Shown here one piece after another: positions 35,020 through 45,909 of a DNA stretch of 64,000 nucleotides. The stretch's first letter is position 1, and every line of letters begins with the position of its first letter. The stretch comes from Blastobasis lacticolella (Eukaryota > Arthropoda > Insecta > Lepidoptera > Blastobasidae), in assembly GCA_905147135.1 (NCBI GenBank), contig LR990043.1, positions 4,313,057 through 4,377,056 on the forward strand, read 5' to 3'. A program made the translations under genes and the position numbers. The notes beneath the pieces are model-generated. The model was not told the origin of the DNA and did no database searches. It worked only from the letters and a program-made list of their open reading frames with translations.

Positions 35020-35240
35020 GAGAAATGGAGTTCGATGTGGCTAGCAAGAACGAGCAGTGAACAGTGGACCAGAAGAACGCTGGAATGGTGATCCAGAATA
35101 CAACCCGAAAGACTTGAGAGGTTAACCAGATAGGTATATTAAGAACACTAGACGGCACACTTGTTTCAACTGGGCGAAGGAAGCACACGATAGAGAGACG
35201 TGGAAAATTTTGGAACAAGTTGATGATTATGATAATGTTG
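35020..35240 (+). mobile_element. RTE-like LINE 3' remnant
   Basis: WTRRTLEW is followed, after breaks, by NWAKEAHDRETWKILEQ, an RTE-type C-terminus. Stops disrupt the rest. Confidence 0.5.
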
Positions 35241-35264
35241 AAGGAAGATGATTATGGGATATTT

Positions 35265-35415
35265 CAGACAGAGAGCGGTCATGCGGTCAGGCGTTCCGCG
35301 TTCCCGTGTGCCTTCGAATTTGTTCTGGTTTGTCTGCCTATGTACGAGGTCATACAAGGCAACGCTTGCAGAACGCGAACGCGGAACGCCTGACCGCGTC
35401 ACGGCTTTCTGTCAG
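35265..35415. mobile_element. Fold-back element, about 150 bp, GC-rich arms
   Basis: 'gcggtcaggcgttccgcgtt' on the left is mirrored by 'aacgcggaacgcctgaccgc' on the right. The outer 'gacagagagc' matches 'gctttctgtc' with mismatches. Confidence 0.75.
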
Positions 35416-35564
35416 ATTCCTATAAGTAATATATTATTTGTTTTAATAAATATCGGGATGTCAACGTAAATTAATGTCTATGCTTTTCGTAAGAAGTTAA
35501 ACACATATCGACATTGTAGTCTTCAAGAAACAAGTCTCATTGGCGGAGAACGAATTCGCGACCC

Positions 35565-35655
35565 TTTTTTTTAATTAGACTAGCCAGGCATTTGACCGCA
35601 ATCTCACTTGGTAAGATACAACATGCCTGTCTAGGAACAGACTATTCACTCTAGC
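35565..35655 (-). mobile_element. LINE family E 3' scrap, minus strand
   Basis: 'gactagccaggcatttgacc' and 'tgcctgtctaggaacagact' are the reverse complement of the family E end. Confidence 0.55.
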
Positions 35656-36284
35656 CTAGACATCCAAACTATAATGATCAGGGAAAACACTCGCAGGCAA
35701 CGTTACCATCACAGGCAGGTTATCATCACGTGATCTGCATGCTCTTTTGCTTCCCTCTCATATAAAAAAGGTAAACATAGACATATCTATCTACCCTCGT
35801 TATCATATGTTTATGCTATAGAGATGTGGCAAAAATCACAATATTTCCAATAACGTTCCGCGAACGGCGCAAACGTCACGTTCGGCGGGTCTCTCAAATT
35901 TCGTCCCAGAACTAGCTTCGGCGGAATTACAAATAAATGAGTAAGCGAAAATAAGCCTTAACCACGGCGCGGTAAGGCCAAAATTGTTGGTAGGTGATAA
36001 GACATATTTCTGCGAAATACATTTTCATGTAACAACTACACACTGTCTGATTTGGACCATCACAAGTCCACAACTACTGGAGGCCCAAATTGACTCTTCA
36101 CATGTATTTAAGTGCCTTCAGGTCTTGATGTTAAGTGTGCAGCTGATGTTATGGTTATCTACAATAGAGAAAACTCATCTATTTAAACATGCGTATGGCA
36201 GTTAGAAGAGATACCGAAACGTGCGTTCAATCGACGATGATGTGTTCAGCTATAGGAGTATAAATTAATAGGGTACAATATTGA

Positions 36285-36600
36285 AATGAATCAACTCGTA
36301 CCCCGAGGTACAGGGGGTTCGAACCTCAGTGCTGCCATGTACCAATGACACTTTTCTGGTTTAAGTACATTAGTTGGATACTAACCGATGCTCTTACAGT
36401 GAGGGAAAAGATCGAGATAAAACCTGCACATTCAGGCGACTGAATGTAAAACCATGATCCAATCTGGTCAGGTTCCCTGTTAAACACGGTCAAAGAGGTC
36501 ATATGGCAGTCGCTTCATTGTAATACCTGACCTGCCAAATCCTGGATCGTGGTCAACGCTGACCTCGGGCACACGCGCGCGAGATCGCAACCTGTACCTA
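36285..36600 (+). mobile_element. SINE-B copy
   Basis: The head contains 'gggggttcgaacctcagtgc' (box B) followed by 'catgtaccaatgacac' and the family body to 'ggatcgtggtcaacgctgac'. More diverged than the 60818 copy. Confidence 0.8.
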
Positions 36601-36944
36601 AATATCTATTAATTATATTATAGGTCTAATACACTGCATGAAAGTGCGGAAAGGAACTCAAATCGTAGACAAAACAGAGACAAAGAGAAACTGTTTTCTT
36701 GAAAAGGTATTTAGTTCTCAAATTACCCGAGAAAGAAAGAACGAACGCTTAAGTAACACCAGTATCTCTAGACATTCTGAAGCATAAAACGTCGTAAAAA
36801 AGATTCTAATCCAAAATCCTTGAAATCCTAAATCGATTATCTGTTATCAAGACATTCGGAACCTTGAATTATAATCCTATCACAATCACACTTCAATAAA
36901 CTCCGCTCATTTGTCCTAATCCAATACCTCTTCCGCACACAACT

Positions 36945-37090
36945 CGTCCCGTGTGTCTCAAGCAGCCCGTTCCAAGGTGGAACATAATCAAGTTAATGAG
37001 ATAGCTCCGCGGCGTGGGACGAGCGGCGGGACAGCTCATCTGCTGTGTCAACACGGGACGCGGCGTGACGTCACACGCCGTCACGCACCC
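36945..37090. promoter_or_regulatory. GC/CpG-rich island with a CRE palindrome
   Basis: 'ggcgtgacgtcacacgcc' contains TGACGTCA (37066-37073) within a CpG-rich stretch in otherwise AT-rich DNA. No gene start is evident next to it. It could be a promoter, an enhancer or a transposon end. Confidence 0.3.
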
Positions 37091-37209
37091 ATGTTTTCTT
37101 GTGTCGCCTCCCCAAACAAGATACTTCGGAGATTGCCATTCGAGATAACGAGATGTGTGGTCTTGATCAGGTGGGATGGGTCCACACGGCCAGGCGGTAA
37201 TATGTGACT

Positions 37210-38765
37210 AATTTACTTTTTATGAGGTAGCTGTCTAGCCTTATTTATTATTAGAATAGAATAGAATACGGTTTTTATCAGTATAGGGCTAGCGGGCTAG
37301 TGTAGGTCTCACTGGCTCTTTACGACGTAGGGCATGGCAGACTTACTTAGGACAAACTGGAAAGAGTCTCAGTTGAAAAAAGACAAACTTGCGAACTTAG
37401 GAATACATAATCAACCCTACTGGTTTTAAAATTCCAAACAGCTAGCCATAATGAAAGGAAATTTGAATTGTTTTTCAGAAGTAAAGAGACCAGCCAGAAA
37501 AAATATCTTGATTCAAACTTTATATTAACGCAATAGGTCCGAAGCCCAGCCCGGAGGTTTATAAAAATTAGCTAAGGCGGAGAGCCGGGGATGTCTCCAA
37601 CACTCAAAACAATGCAGAAACAAAGTTATCGCTTCAAATTTAACAAGCATGAATAACTTAGTTGTAACAAAGAAAACGTTGCTTCTTAAATTTCAACTGT
37701 CCCCATTAACTGTAAAGCAATTAAAAACTTCCTACCGAGCGTAATGGATTCGTCGGTTTTTTAAATTTATTTAATAATAATTAGAACGAAAATTTTCCTC
37801 TTTACTATGGTGTCGACGATGAATAGATGATTTATAATGAACCATTTCTGAAGGATACACTCCGCAACAAACTAATCCAATAGAAAACCTAATACGAGCA
37901 TAGCGCACACAGTAAGCTGAAGTGGCAGTGGGGCTGCCCGGGAAATATGAATAATGACAAGTAAAATCGGGCAATGTATTTAATACTTATTTACTTTCTT
38001 CATTATTTATCACATTGCCCGGTCATTATTAATACTGCTACGTAACTGTTGGGCAAACTGATAAATTAAGATATATTGATAAGATTAAATTGAACTGGGT
38101 TTGATGCGCCAGTTTTTATACTTCTATTCCGATATATTTTAGTTTTGGTTCAGACACTCGCGGGCCGCTGCGGAGGCACGCGCCTTTTTGATTTCTTTTG
38201 GAGTATTTGTACCTAAATTAGACACAATAATTATTATGCCCCAGTTAGACCATAATTATAATAATAGAATAAAATATTAGCCTCTCAAGATTCATCCCAC
38301 AATGCAAGCAATGGCGGCAAAAATTTGTTCACTCAATTCAAATGATTTCTCAAATCATCGAACCAGAGTCACTAAACGTAAAAGGATCCTAAACATTATC
38401 ATATTACTTGAAAGCAGTAAAAATAAGAAGAAGACCTTATCCAATCTGTAAGTCCTTACTGGAGGGGAAGATTAGCGAACTTTCCAATTCAATTAAGTAA
38501 ATACTCGCTAAGTAGAAAGTCCGTGGAGTTGAATGGAAAGTGGATTACGAAACAGCTAATTCATCAGAAATTGCTTTCTTTGCAATCGCTGGTTGTTTAG
38601 ATAGCTACTTTGTAAGAGATAGAGGCGCCTAGCTGAGGTTCTCTGCTCTTACGTACATAAATTAATTCGAGGTTATAAAACAACGATGTATAACGGATCG
38701 TTGAATATTACGTGTTTTCATAATAGGGATGTGACGTTAATAAAATACTGAATATCGTAGATTGA
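37210..38765. other. No gene seen
   Basis: Unclassified. 38155-38200 is GC-rich ('cactcgcgggccgctgcgga'). Confidence 0.5.
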
Positions 38766-38769
38766 TTAC

Positions 38770-38945
38770 ATATTGTCCTACACAATAATATTAAAAAATG
38801 CGAAAGTTTGTGGCATGGATGTATGTTTGGATGTTTGTTACTCCTTCACGCAAAAAATACTAAACGGATTTTTATGTTTGGCAGCAATATAACTTACAGC
38901 TCAGAACAGCACGTAGGCTATAATTTATCCCGAAATTTGCATGTT
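38770..38945 (+). mobile_element. Helitron-like fragment lacking its 3' end
   Basis: 'tgtttgttactccttcacgc', 'actaaacggatttttatgtt' and 'taatttatcccgaaatttgc' are typical of lepidopteran non-autonomous elements. A minus-strand family C copy follows directly. Confidence 0.45.
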
Positions 38946-38949
38946 TTCT

Positions 38950-39190
38950 ACATCACATCACAGCCCATAACAGTCCACCGCAGGACTTATTACCTATCTC
39001 ACGAAAGTGGCGGTTATTGGCATACTCTCCACGCTTGGCAGGTGGGTTAGAGATCGCAGTGTTATCAATATAACAATAGAAAACGCTGCCGCCCATGTTC
39101 CAGCCTACGGAAACTCTAGAAGTTTTGCCTCACAAACATTAGTCGCCTCGTACGACATTCACGAGTGTAATGAGTTGGTGCTATTCTACT
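38950..39190 (-). mobile_element. Family C repeat, minus strand
   Basis: 'atcacagcccataacagtcc', 'ctccacgcttggcaggtggg' and 'acattagtcgcctcgtacga' are the reverse complement of family C. Confidence 0.65.
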
Positions 39191-39579
39191 TCAACTTGTA
39201 TAGAAAAGCCAATTAACCATCACCAAAGGAGTTCATTTGCAGCCGGCAGTCAAACACAGCCAGACTCCAAAACTATACATCAAAGCGAACCGAGACAAAA
39301 AAGACTTGGCACGTTAACCTACATTCATAAATACATGCGACAATAAACCTCTTTGAACTTGGGCGTGCGAGAGCAAACTCTAGATAGAGCGATAAAAAAA
39401 AATACAAAAGCAGTATTACCACCGGAAACGTGACTTTGGACGCACGCACTGACAAACAACTTCCGGTCTCACGCAGCCATGGACTCCATAAAACTATTGC
39501 TAGTTTGATAGAATGTGTGAATAATAAAATAGATTTTGGTATATTGCACGTACTCGTAATGTGTTCATAAATAATAACC

Positions 39580-39800
39580 TAACTGACAGAAAAAGTCGGA
39601 TACCCCCGACCAAGTTTACTTAAACTCAAATATTTCCTAAACTACAGAACCAATTTTAATGAAACAAAAAAAAATAACCATCTCGATTAAAGTGGCTTTC
39701 AAATAGAGAAAACCGCACTCAAATTAATCCAGCCGTTCGGGAGCTACGATGCAACAGACATATACACAAAGCCACATAAACAAACGTCAAACTTATAAAC
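39580..39800 (+). repeat. Dispersed repeat, unclassified
   Basis: 'ctgacagaaaaagtcggata' followed by 'cccccgaccaagttta' recurs at 44930-44970. The stretch continues with 'agccgttcgggagctacgat', a phrase common in insect Helitron-like repeats. Confidence 0.45.
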
Positions 39801-39902
39801 CAATATTTTTTTGTCGAGGAATAAAAATGATGGCAAGCAGTTATAACCCGCGTCCCGAAAGAAGGGACTTGTCAAATGGCAGTGGAGGGGATTTCGCACA
39901 GG

Positions 39903-40049
39903 GGCCCTAGCACAAGTGTGTCCGCGACAAAGCTCGCGCCGCGAGAGAGCGTTTGTCTATTTCTCTCAGTACTAAGACGAAAGAGATAGCAATACGTATG
40001 TCGCGCTTTTTCTCGCTTATCGCGCGCGAGAACAACTTGTGCTAGGCCT
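39903..40049. mobile_element. MITE, 147 bp, target ACAGG
   Basis: The ends GGCCCTAGCACAAGT and ACTTGTGCTAGGCCT are inverted repeats. ACAGG flanks both sides (39898-39902 and 40050-40054). The interior is GC-rich with imperfect palindromy ('cgcgacaaagctcgcg'). Confidence 0.75.
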
Positions 40050-40687
40050 ACAGGTTATCGTATGCAGCGCAAGTCGAACCACGTGACCAGCCAAGTCTCT
40101 TCTTATTTGACACTAGCTGTACCGTAGGTAGCCTATGGACGTATTAGTCTAAGATCCGGCCATAGTAACATCTACTCTCATCTGTTATTTATAAAAATCA
40201 AAAGAGAATATGACTCAAATACGAAAAAAGAAATGGGTTGCCAACTCTCACCCTGATCCAACAACTATAGGGTTGCCATGGATATAATCTACCCTCATCT
40301 ATTTTTATTTATATATTTGTTCACATAAAGTACACCTGCAGAACACATATTGTTACATTATAAACAGTGTACATAAAAAAGGTTGTTCTAATATGAGTCC
40401 CATATTGGTGACACAACATTCGCGTTTAATATGTCTTGTGTTTTCGAGTTATATGTTAAATAAAAGACCAATTAGGCTTTTTTACCAATATAGGCTTGCC
40501 TGGAAAAAACTAAGTCAAAAAAGCATAACGTTACATTCCAGGCACCGACGGCGATATAATTCTATTATGAGCGCAGATTAAGCAAAACGACTACGAAATA
40601 TGAAAACGGAGCTTTTGTTTGAATGAATTGTGACATGAAAAATGCAAATTTCGCAATTAACAAGTTTCACCGCCTAGCCGTGCCGTT

Positions 40688-40742
40688 TTCCAAGTTGCCT
40701 ACAATTACAAGTTGCCTGAATTACAAGTTGCCTACAATTAAA
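40688..40742 (+). repeat. Short tandem repeat, about 16-17 bp unit
   Basis: 'aagttgcctacaattac', 'aagttgcctgaattac' and 'aagttgcctacaatta' follow one another. Confidence 0.75.
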
Positions 40743-40966
40743 ACGTTATTATCGTGCGTTAGTTTGTTTGTTTGTTAATATTTGAACTTTAATGGGGTGT
40801 TCGTTTGGGCGTGTGCGGTGCAAGTTGCTTCATTAAGGAGTTGCTAATTGCGGAAATAAACATGTAACGGGGTTAAATTAGATGTAGGTTATGTTGAATT
40901 ATGTCTATTCTTTAGGTCTCCTGATAGGTCTAGCCTTTGTAGGTCGGCTGGGGTGTCGGGGTAGTC

Positions 40967-41152
40967 GGGTGTAATTCTGAATCTCGAAGTTCTAAATAGA
41001 TATGTACTAATATTGAGAATGTTCATCATCGCGATGTATGGAACTACGGAAAATTATAAATTGAATTTCGAAGTTCCGTACATATCGTGATGATAAACAT
41101 TCTCAATATTACTACATCTCTATTTTGAACTTCGAGATTCAGAATTACACCC
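40967..41152. mobile_element. Fold-back element, 186 bp
   Basis: 'gggtgtaattctgaatctcg' at the left is matched by its complement 'cgagattcagaattacaccc' at the right. Internal arms ('attgagaatgttcatcatcg' against its complement) continue the palindrome with a few mismatches and one central gap. Target duplication is not clear. Confidence 0.8.
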
Positions 41153-41199
41153 AGTACAGACTATTCCCTAACTTATATTATAATCAGGCATCGGGAAAC

Positions 41200-41315
41200 A
41201 GTTGTAAATTAATTACCTGGTCCACCAAATCCTGGATCATAGACAAGGCGGGCCATGGGCCCTCTCATGCGAAGGCACAACCCATTCGCGACTCTAGTAT
41301 ATTGACGCCAAGTTC
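41200..41315 (+). mobile_element. SINE-B 3' fragment
   Basis: 'ccaaatcctggatcatagac', 'gggccctctcatgcgaagg' and 'ttgacgccaag' match the 3' half of SINE-B. Confidence 0.65.
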
Positions 41316-41354
41316 TTAACTGTGTCATCATATATTAAAAATTCCGTAAGATTT

Positions 41355-41726
41355 TTTTTTTTTATACCACTAAGGTGGCAAGCAAGCTTGCGGCCTGCCT
41401 GATGGTAAGCAGTCACCGCAGCCTATGGACGTTTGCAATACCAGGGGCATCACCCACGCGTTGCCGACCCCGTAAAAACCTTTTAACCCCTTTCTTGAAA
41501 AACTCCATGTTGTACTCTCCAGGGAAAACCTCTCCAGGTAGTTCATTCCACAACCTTAGTGTGCGTGGGAGAAAGATAACGTCATTCCTTGACCTGGCCA
41601 TGTAGCGTCCGGCAGAGTATAATAGCACCAGTCCCTTACACTCGTGGGTGTCGAACAAGGCGATTGCCTAATGTTTTCGAGGCAAAAGATCTAAAAGTCT
41701 CCGTAGTCTGGAAAATGGGCAGCAGA
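41355..41726 (-). mobile_element. CR1-like LINE 3' end
   Basis: Minus-strand translation gives DVIFLPRTLRLWNELPGEVF and MEFFKKGVKRFLRGRQRVGD, a non-LTR reverse-transcriptase C-terminus, then 'accatcaggcaggccgcaag' in the 3' UTR. 5'-truncated. Part of the upstream stretch (41580-41726) is shared with family C repeats. Confidence 0.85.
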
Positions 41727-42009
41727 AACTTGTGATTTCACTTGAAACAAGACATTGACACTTGGCACAGAAATGACTCGAGTTGACAAATCTCACTTTG
41801 AAGATTATATTTACCCGATATGTGGACCGGCTCTGTTTGTCATAAACCATGGAAACACCTCTACTCTAGAAACCGATCTTTATATCTTCCCACATGGGAT
41901 TTTGTCGCTTCAAACAAAATTACAAAAATTACATTCGTGTTAGCTTGTTACTTGTTAGCATCTTAAAACGCCCTGAACGTTGTCTGAAAGATAATACTTA
42001 AAAATTTGT

Positions 42010-42325
42010 TTTTTATAATAGAAAGAGGCAAACGAGCAAGCTGGTCACCTGATGGAAAGTGATCATCGCCGCCCATCGAGGCAAACGAGCAAGATGGTCA
42101 CCTGATGAAAAGTGATCACCGTCGCCTATGGACACCCCGGGAAGTCGCGAACGCGATGCTGCCCTTTGAGATAGATGTCGGCTCACTTCATGAAGGTTTG
42201 TTTGTTTCCTACAGTGTCTATTGTTGGTTTTAAATGCATTGCGCTTCATTTCTCGTACAATGCAGATGCAGATTTTGACTCCCCGGGCGGTGCTAATGTC
42301 TATGGGCGGCGGTGACCACTTGTAC
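42010..42325. mobile_element. Cluster of LINE 3' scraps in both orientations
   Basis: 'gtcacctgatggaaagtgat' (42044) and 'gtcacctgatgaaaagtgat' (42097) are minus-strand ends in tandem. 'gtgctaatgtctatgggcgg' (42288) is a plus-strand end. Confidence 0.55.
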
Positions 42326-42914
42326 TACTTGTTTACCTTTATACTTACCTATAGTATAAAAATACATATTTTTTAAGTAAGCTATTTTAAAACTTTCGAG
42401 TTTATTCAATTAAAACAATTTAATTTCGGAAAAACTATAGACTAGGTTACTCGCTGATACTGTCGCTTTCTATCAGTGAGAGATTTAAAAAAAATCGGTT
42501 AGGCAAGTAGTGTTTAACCAAGTGTTTACTATTACAAACAAACCAACAATAAAATCTTATCTCTTTATAATGTTATATAGACAATTTAAGGTAAACCCAA
42601 ACACGTGGTAAGGGCGCCGAAACTGTGAAACAGACAAAAAGCCATTAATCTTGGCCAAGATGGATAGTTCTCAATATAGTCCAGTAGTTGCTGCCAAGCG
42701 CGGTTACGGCCGCTTTGTATTACAAAATGTGACGGCTAGGGACTCTAATATTATCACTACGCCGCAGTGTATTGGTACAAGTACAAGTAAACTTGTACAT
42801 AAACCACCCGTGAAAACGCTCATTATAGTTCATATTACGTTCGTAGAGAGGTTGGCATATTAATGTCTCAAGAGGTAACATTAAGTTTACTGATATTTCA
42901 ATAATGACTATCAT

Positions 42915-43025
42915 TATGAGTGAGGTAACAGGATCACGTGGTCAGATGACAGTCGCTCAACTGTAATTATCTAATCTGGCAAATCCTGGATCATGGTCAA
43001 GGCGGATTCCGAGTCCTCGTGCCAC
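42915..43025 (+). mobile_element. SINE-B 3' fragment
   Basis: 'cagatgacagtcgctcaact' and 'gcaaatcctggatcatggtc' match the SINE-B body. Confidence 0.65.
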
Positions 43026-43499
43026 GATTTATTGTATTATTATTATTAAGGTAACAAAAAATAATATCAAAGTCTTAGAAAAGCTTAAACTATTGGACCT
43101 CAACCCATATTAAATTAAAATGTTAACATTTTGAGGATTTCTCGTAAAAATTTTAAAAGGTTACTCGATGTCGTTGTACTCGCCATAGATATAAAAAATT
43201 GTTTATTATGCAAAAAGTAATCAACAGAATTTCAATTAACGACGTAATAAGAAAAAAGTTATTTACAAATTCTGACTTACGTTTACAACTTTAGGTATTC
43301 AAAAACACTTCATATTCGTGCCAACATCGATATGGAATTATAATAAATTAAATGTTCTGTGGATTTAATTTTCTGTCTTGCTACAATACGGCACGAACAC
43401 AATACCTACAATCTACATTGATGTTAACAAATGTCACAATAATACTACATTAGCCTGGGTTTAAATCCACATTGAAAAGGACAAGTAGTGCAGTTATTG

Positions 43500-43625
43500 C
43501 AATATGAAGTTACTACGAAACTTTTTATTCCACGGTCCACAGTGGCAAACAAGCTTACGGTCCGACTAATGATAAGAAGTTACCGACGACTTTGGACGTT
43601 TGCAATATCAGTGTCAAAGGTATAC
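43500..43625 (-). mobile_element. CR1-like LINE 3' end, diverged
   Basis: 'cagtggcaaacaagcttacg' and 'ggacgtttgcaatatcagtg' match 41375-41450 with many changes. Confidence 0.55.
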
Positions 43626-43984
43626 CATGTGTAACATATCAACAGACCACGACAGGCCACTGCTGGACTTCGTCTCCTCCTCATCAGTGTGTGACATAAT
43701 ATCCACGCTCAGCGTAGAAATTTCTGCCACTCACACTAATGTTATGGAATGAGATCCATATATATTTTTTCATTTTTTTAAGAGGGGAAATCTTCTGAAG
43801 ATACCACTTCACCCGGGGGAGTAACGTGGATATGTGGGATTGACCGAAAAAGGACCCTAACCACTAAAACCCCTCTATCTATCCACAACCGCTTTTTATT
43901 GAAACAATAGTTTGCACTGTGATGTTTCGGCGGATACCCAAACTATGTTGGGTCTATCAGCATGTACGGGAGACATGCTTGGCT

Positions 43985-44230
43985 AGCACAAGTGAGTGAC
44001 CTCGGTGATTCTGTTAAAAGGGGAACCTCACCAGATTAGATCATGGTTACACATTCAGTCGCCTGAATGTGCAGGTTCCTCAAGATGTTTTCCCTCATCG
44101 TAAAAGCATTGGTGAGTATTAACCTAATGTGCATAACTCAGAAAAAGTCCTGGCGGCTCTGGGGATCAAACTCGCGACCTCCCACTTACGAGTCGGCCAC
44201 CGAAGCTCCCGCTGACAGGAAAAACGATGC
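43985..44230 (-). mobile_element. SINE-B copy, minus strand
   Basis: Reads as the reverse complement of the family, from body ('tagatcatggttacacattc') to a tRNA-like head ('ggatcaaactcgcgacctcc', reversed box B, then 'acgagtcggccaccga'). Confidence 0.75.
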
Positions 44231-44574
44231 TTACAAAAATGATTACAGAAAAAAGACCGATTCTCGATAGTCTCGGAGTACCTATTCTTCAAAAAAAGGT
44301 TTAAGAGGATACCCACTTAAGCCGATACAATTACGCCAGAGGCCAGAGCACTCGAAATCATTGAAATGGTACCCTTCCACTTAGACCAGGATATTTGTGC
44401 TCTATTGTAAGGAAGTAAGAGTTTGAAATCAATTATTTGGGTGATTTTTGATGAAATTGTGGTTGTAATTAGTCATTTTAGGTGGATAGGTATAACATGT
44501 AAGTTTAAAACTTAGTGGTTAAATATGTTAATTTATCATAATAATAAACTTGTCGTCAATATCCTGTTTATGCA

Positions 44575-44720
44575 CTCGCACGCTCGGGGTCCGCGTTGAC
44601 CATGATCCAGAATTTGGCCGATCACGTAATTACAGTGGAGCGACTGCCATCTGACCTTCGAGACCTTGTTAACAGGGAAATCTGACCGAATTGGATCATA
44701 GTTACACATTCAGCCCTGAG
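44575..44720 (-). mobile_element. SINE-B 3' fragment, minus strand
   Basis: 'ggtccgcgttgaccatgatc' and 'gagcgactgccatctgacct' are the reverse complement of the SINE-B 3' half. Confidence 0.7.
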
Positions 44721-45109
44721 TGTATTGTGAAAATAAATAAATTGGAGGAGCATCCTGTTTACAAATTACTTGCTACAGATGATTACCTGCAACAAAATAA
44801 AGAATATTTTTAAATACCGAAATTAAGAACATTTTTAAATTACGATGGTTTCAAATTATTTTGAGGAATGTATCCAGCTAGATACATCCCTAAACAAATT
44901 GCGACAAACCGAAACATAAACTAACCCAACCGACAGAAAAAGTCGGATTACCCCCGACCAAGTTCATCATAGCTACATAGTAAGAAACTTGCATTGGTAC
45001 AATATTGTTCATTTAATTCTTATGTTGTTTTTCTGTAAGTAATATGTGTTTGATTGATTGCTTTACCATATTTTTGTCTGTGGTTATCAGCGAGTACCTG
45101 TAATTGGCT

Positions 45110-45194
45110 TAACTGTATCTATTCATAGTATGTAATGTGTTTTTATAAGCTGTTGGTACTCCAATAAATAAATAAATAAATAAATAAATAAATA
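45110..45194 (+). mobile_element. LINE-like 3' tail with (AATA)n
   Basis: 'ataagctgttggtactccaa' then (TAAA)n. The phrase 'ggagtaccaatagc' at 2649 is a reversed relative. It faces the minus-strand RTE-like copy, both sharing the microsatellite. Confidence 0.5.
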
Positions 45195-45440
45195 TCAGCT
45201 GAAAGACACCCACCGTTGGGCATAGGCCTCCCTCAGAGATCTCCACAAAGGCATTTTCTGTGCCTTCCGCATACATCTGGTACCTGCGATCTTTACCAGG
45301 TCGTCGGCCCACCTTGTGAGAGGCCTGCCCACGCTGCGTCTTCCGGTACGTGGTCGCCACTCGAGAACTTCACTGCCCCATCGGCCATCTGTTCTTCGAG
45401 CTATGTCCCTGCCCACTGCCAGTTTAGCCTGTCTAAACTC
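45195..45440 (-). mobile_element. RTE-like LINE 3' end
   Basis: Minus-strand translation gives RDIARRTDGRWGSEVLEWRP then RTGRRSVGRPLTRWADDLVK and WRSLREAYAQRWVSF, the C-terminus of insect RTE endonuclease-reverse transcriptases. 'RLNWQWAG' in the next frame shows a frameshift. A (TATT)n run at 45164-45194 abuts its 3' end. Confidence 0.85.
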
Positions 45441-45754
45441 TGAAGGATAACTTGAAGTGCTACTTTGTGTACTTTACCTGTATTGGCTGTAGAAAGTTCT
45501 GCGTAGGTATGGGCCAGCGGGGGAAGGGACATAGGCGTTAGTATGCAATTAATGAGTTTCTGTAGAGTTGTAAATCGAAAAAGTGTGTTTAATGTATCTT
45601 TTGGCAAGTGTTTGTTGTGATTTTGTTTAATGAAGAGCGGTAAAACTAACTTACGTCTTAATGGCTTAATTGGCTTGCATTATCTACAAGTGCACCCGGC
45701 GCGACACCTATCATTCATGGCGTCCTACACCTACATACACCTACTTTATCCCTA

Positions 45755-45905
45755 CCTACCCTTTTGTCTTGGTTATAAACCTTTATATTAAAGCACGTTG
45801 TTAAAAACCTTATTAAAATCCGTTGCGTAGTTTAAAAGATCTAAGCTTATAGATACGTAGGGACAGACGACGGGAAGCGACTCTGTTTTATATTATGTTG
45901 TACAT
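45755..45905 (-). mobile_element. Helitron-like repeat, minus strand
   Basis: Reverse complement of the 62915 body: 'aaaatccgttgcgtagttta' and 'acgggaagcgactctgtttt'. Confidence 0.6.
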
Positions 45906-45909
45906 ATAC

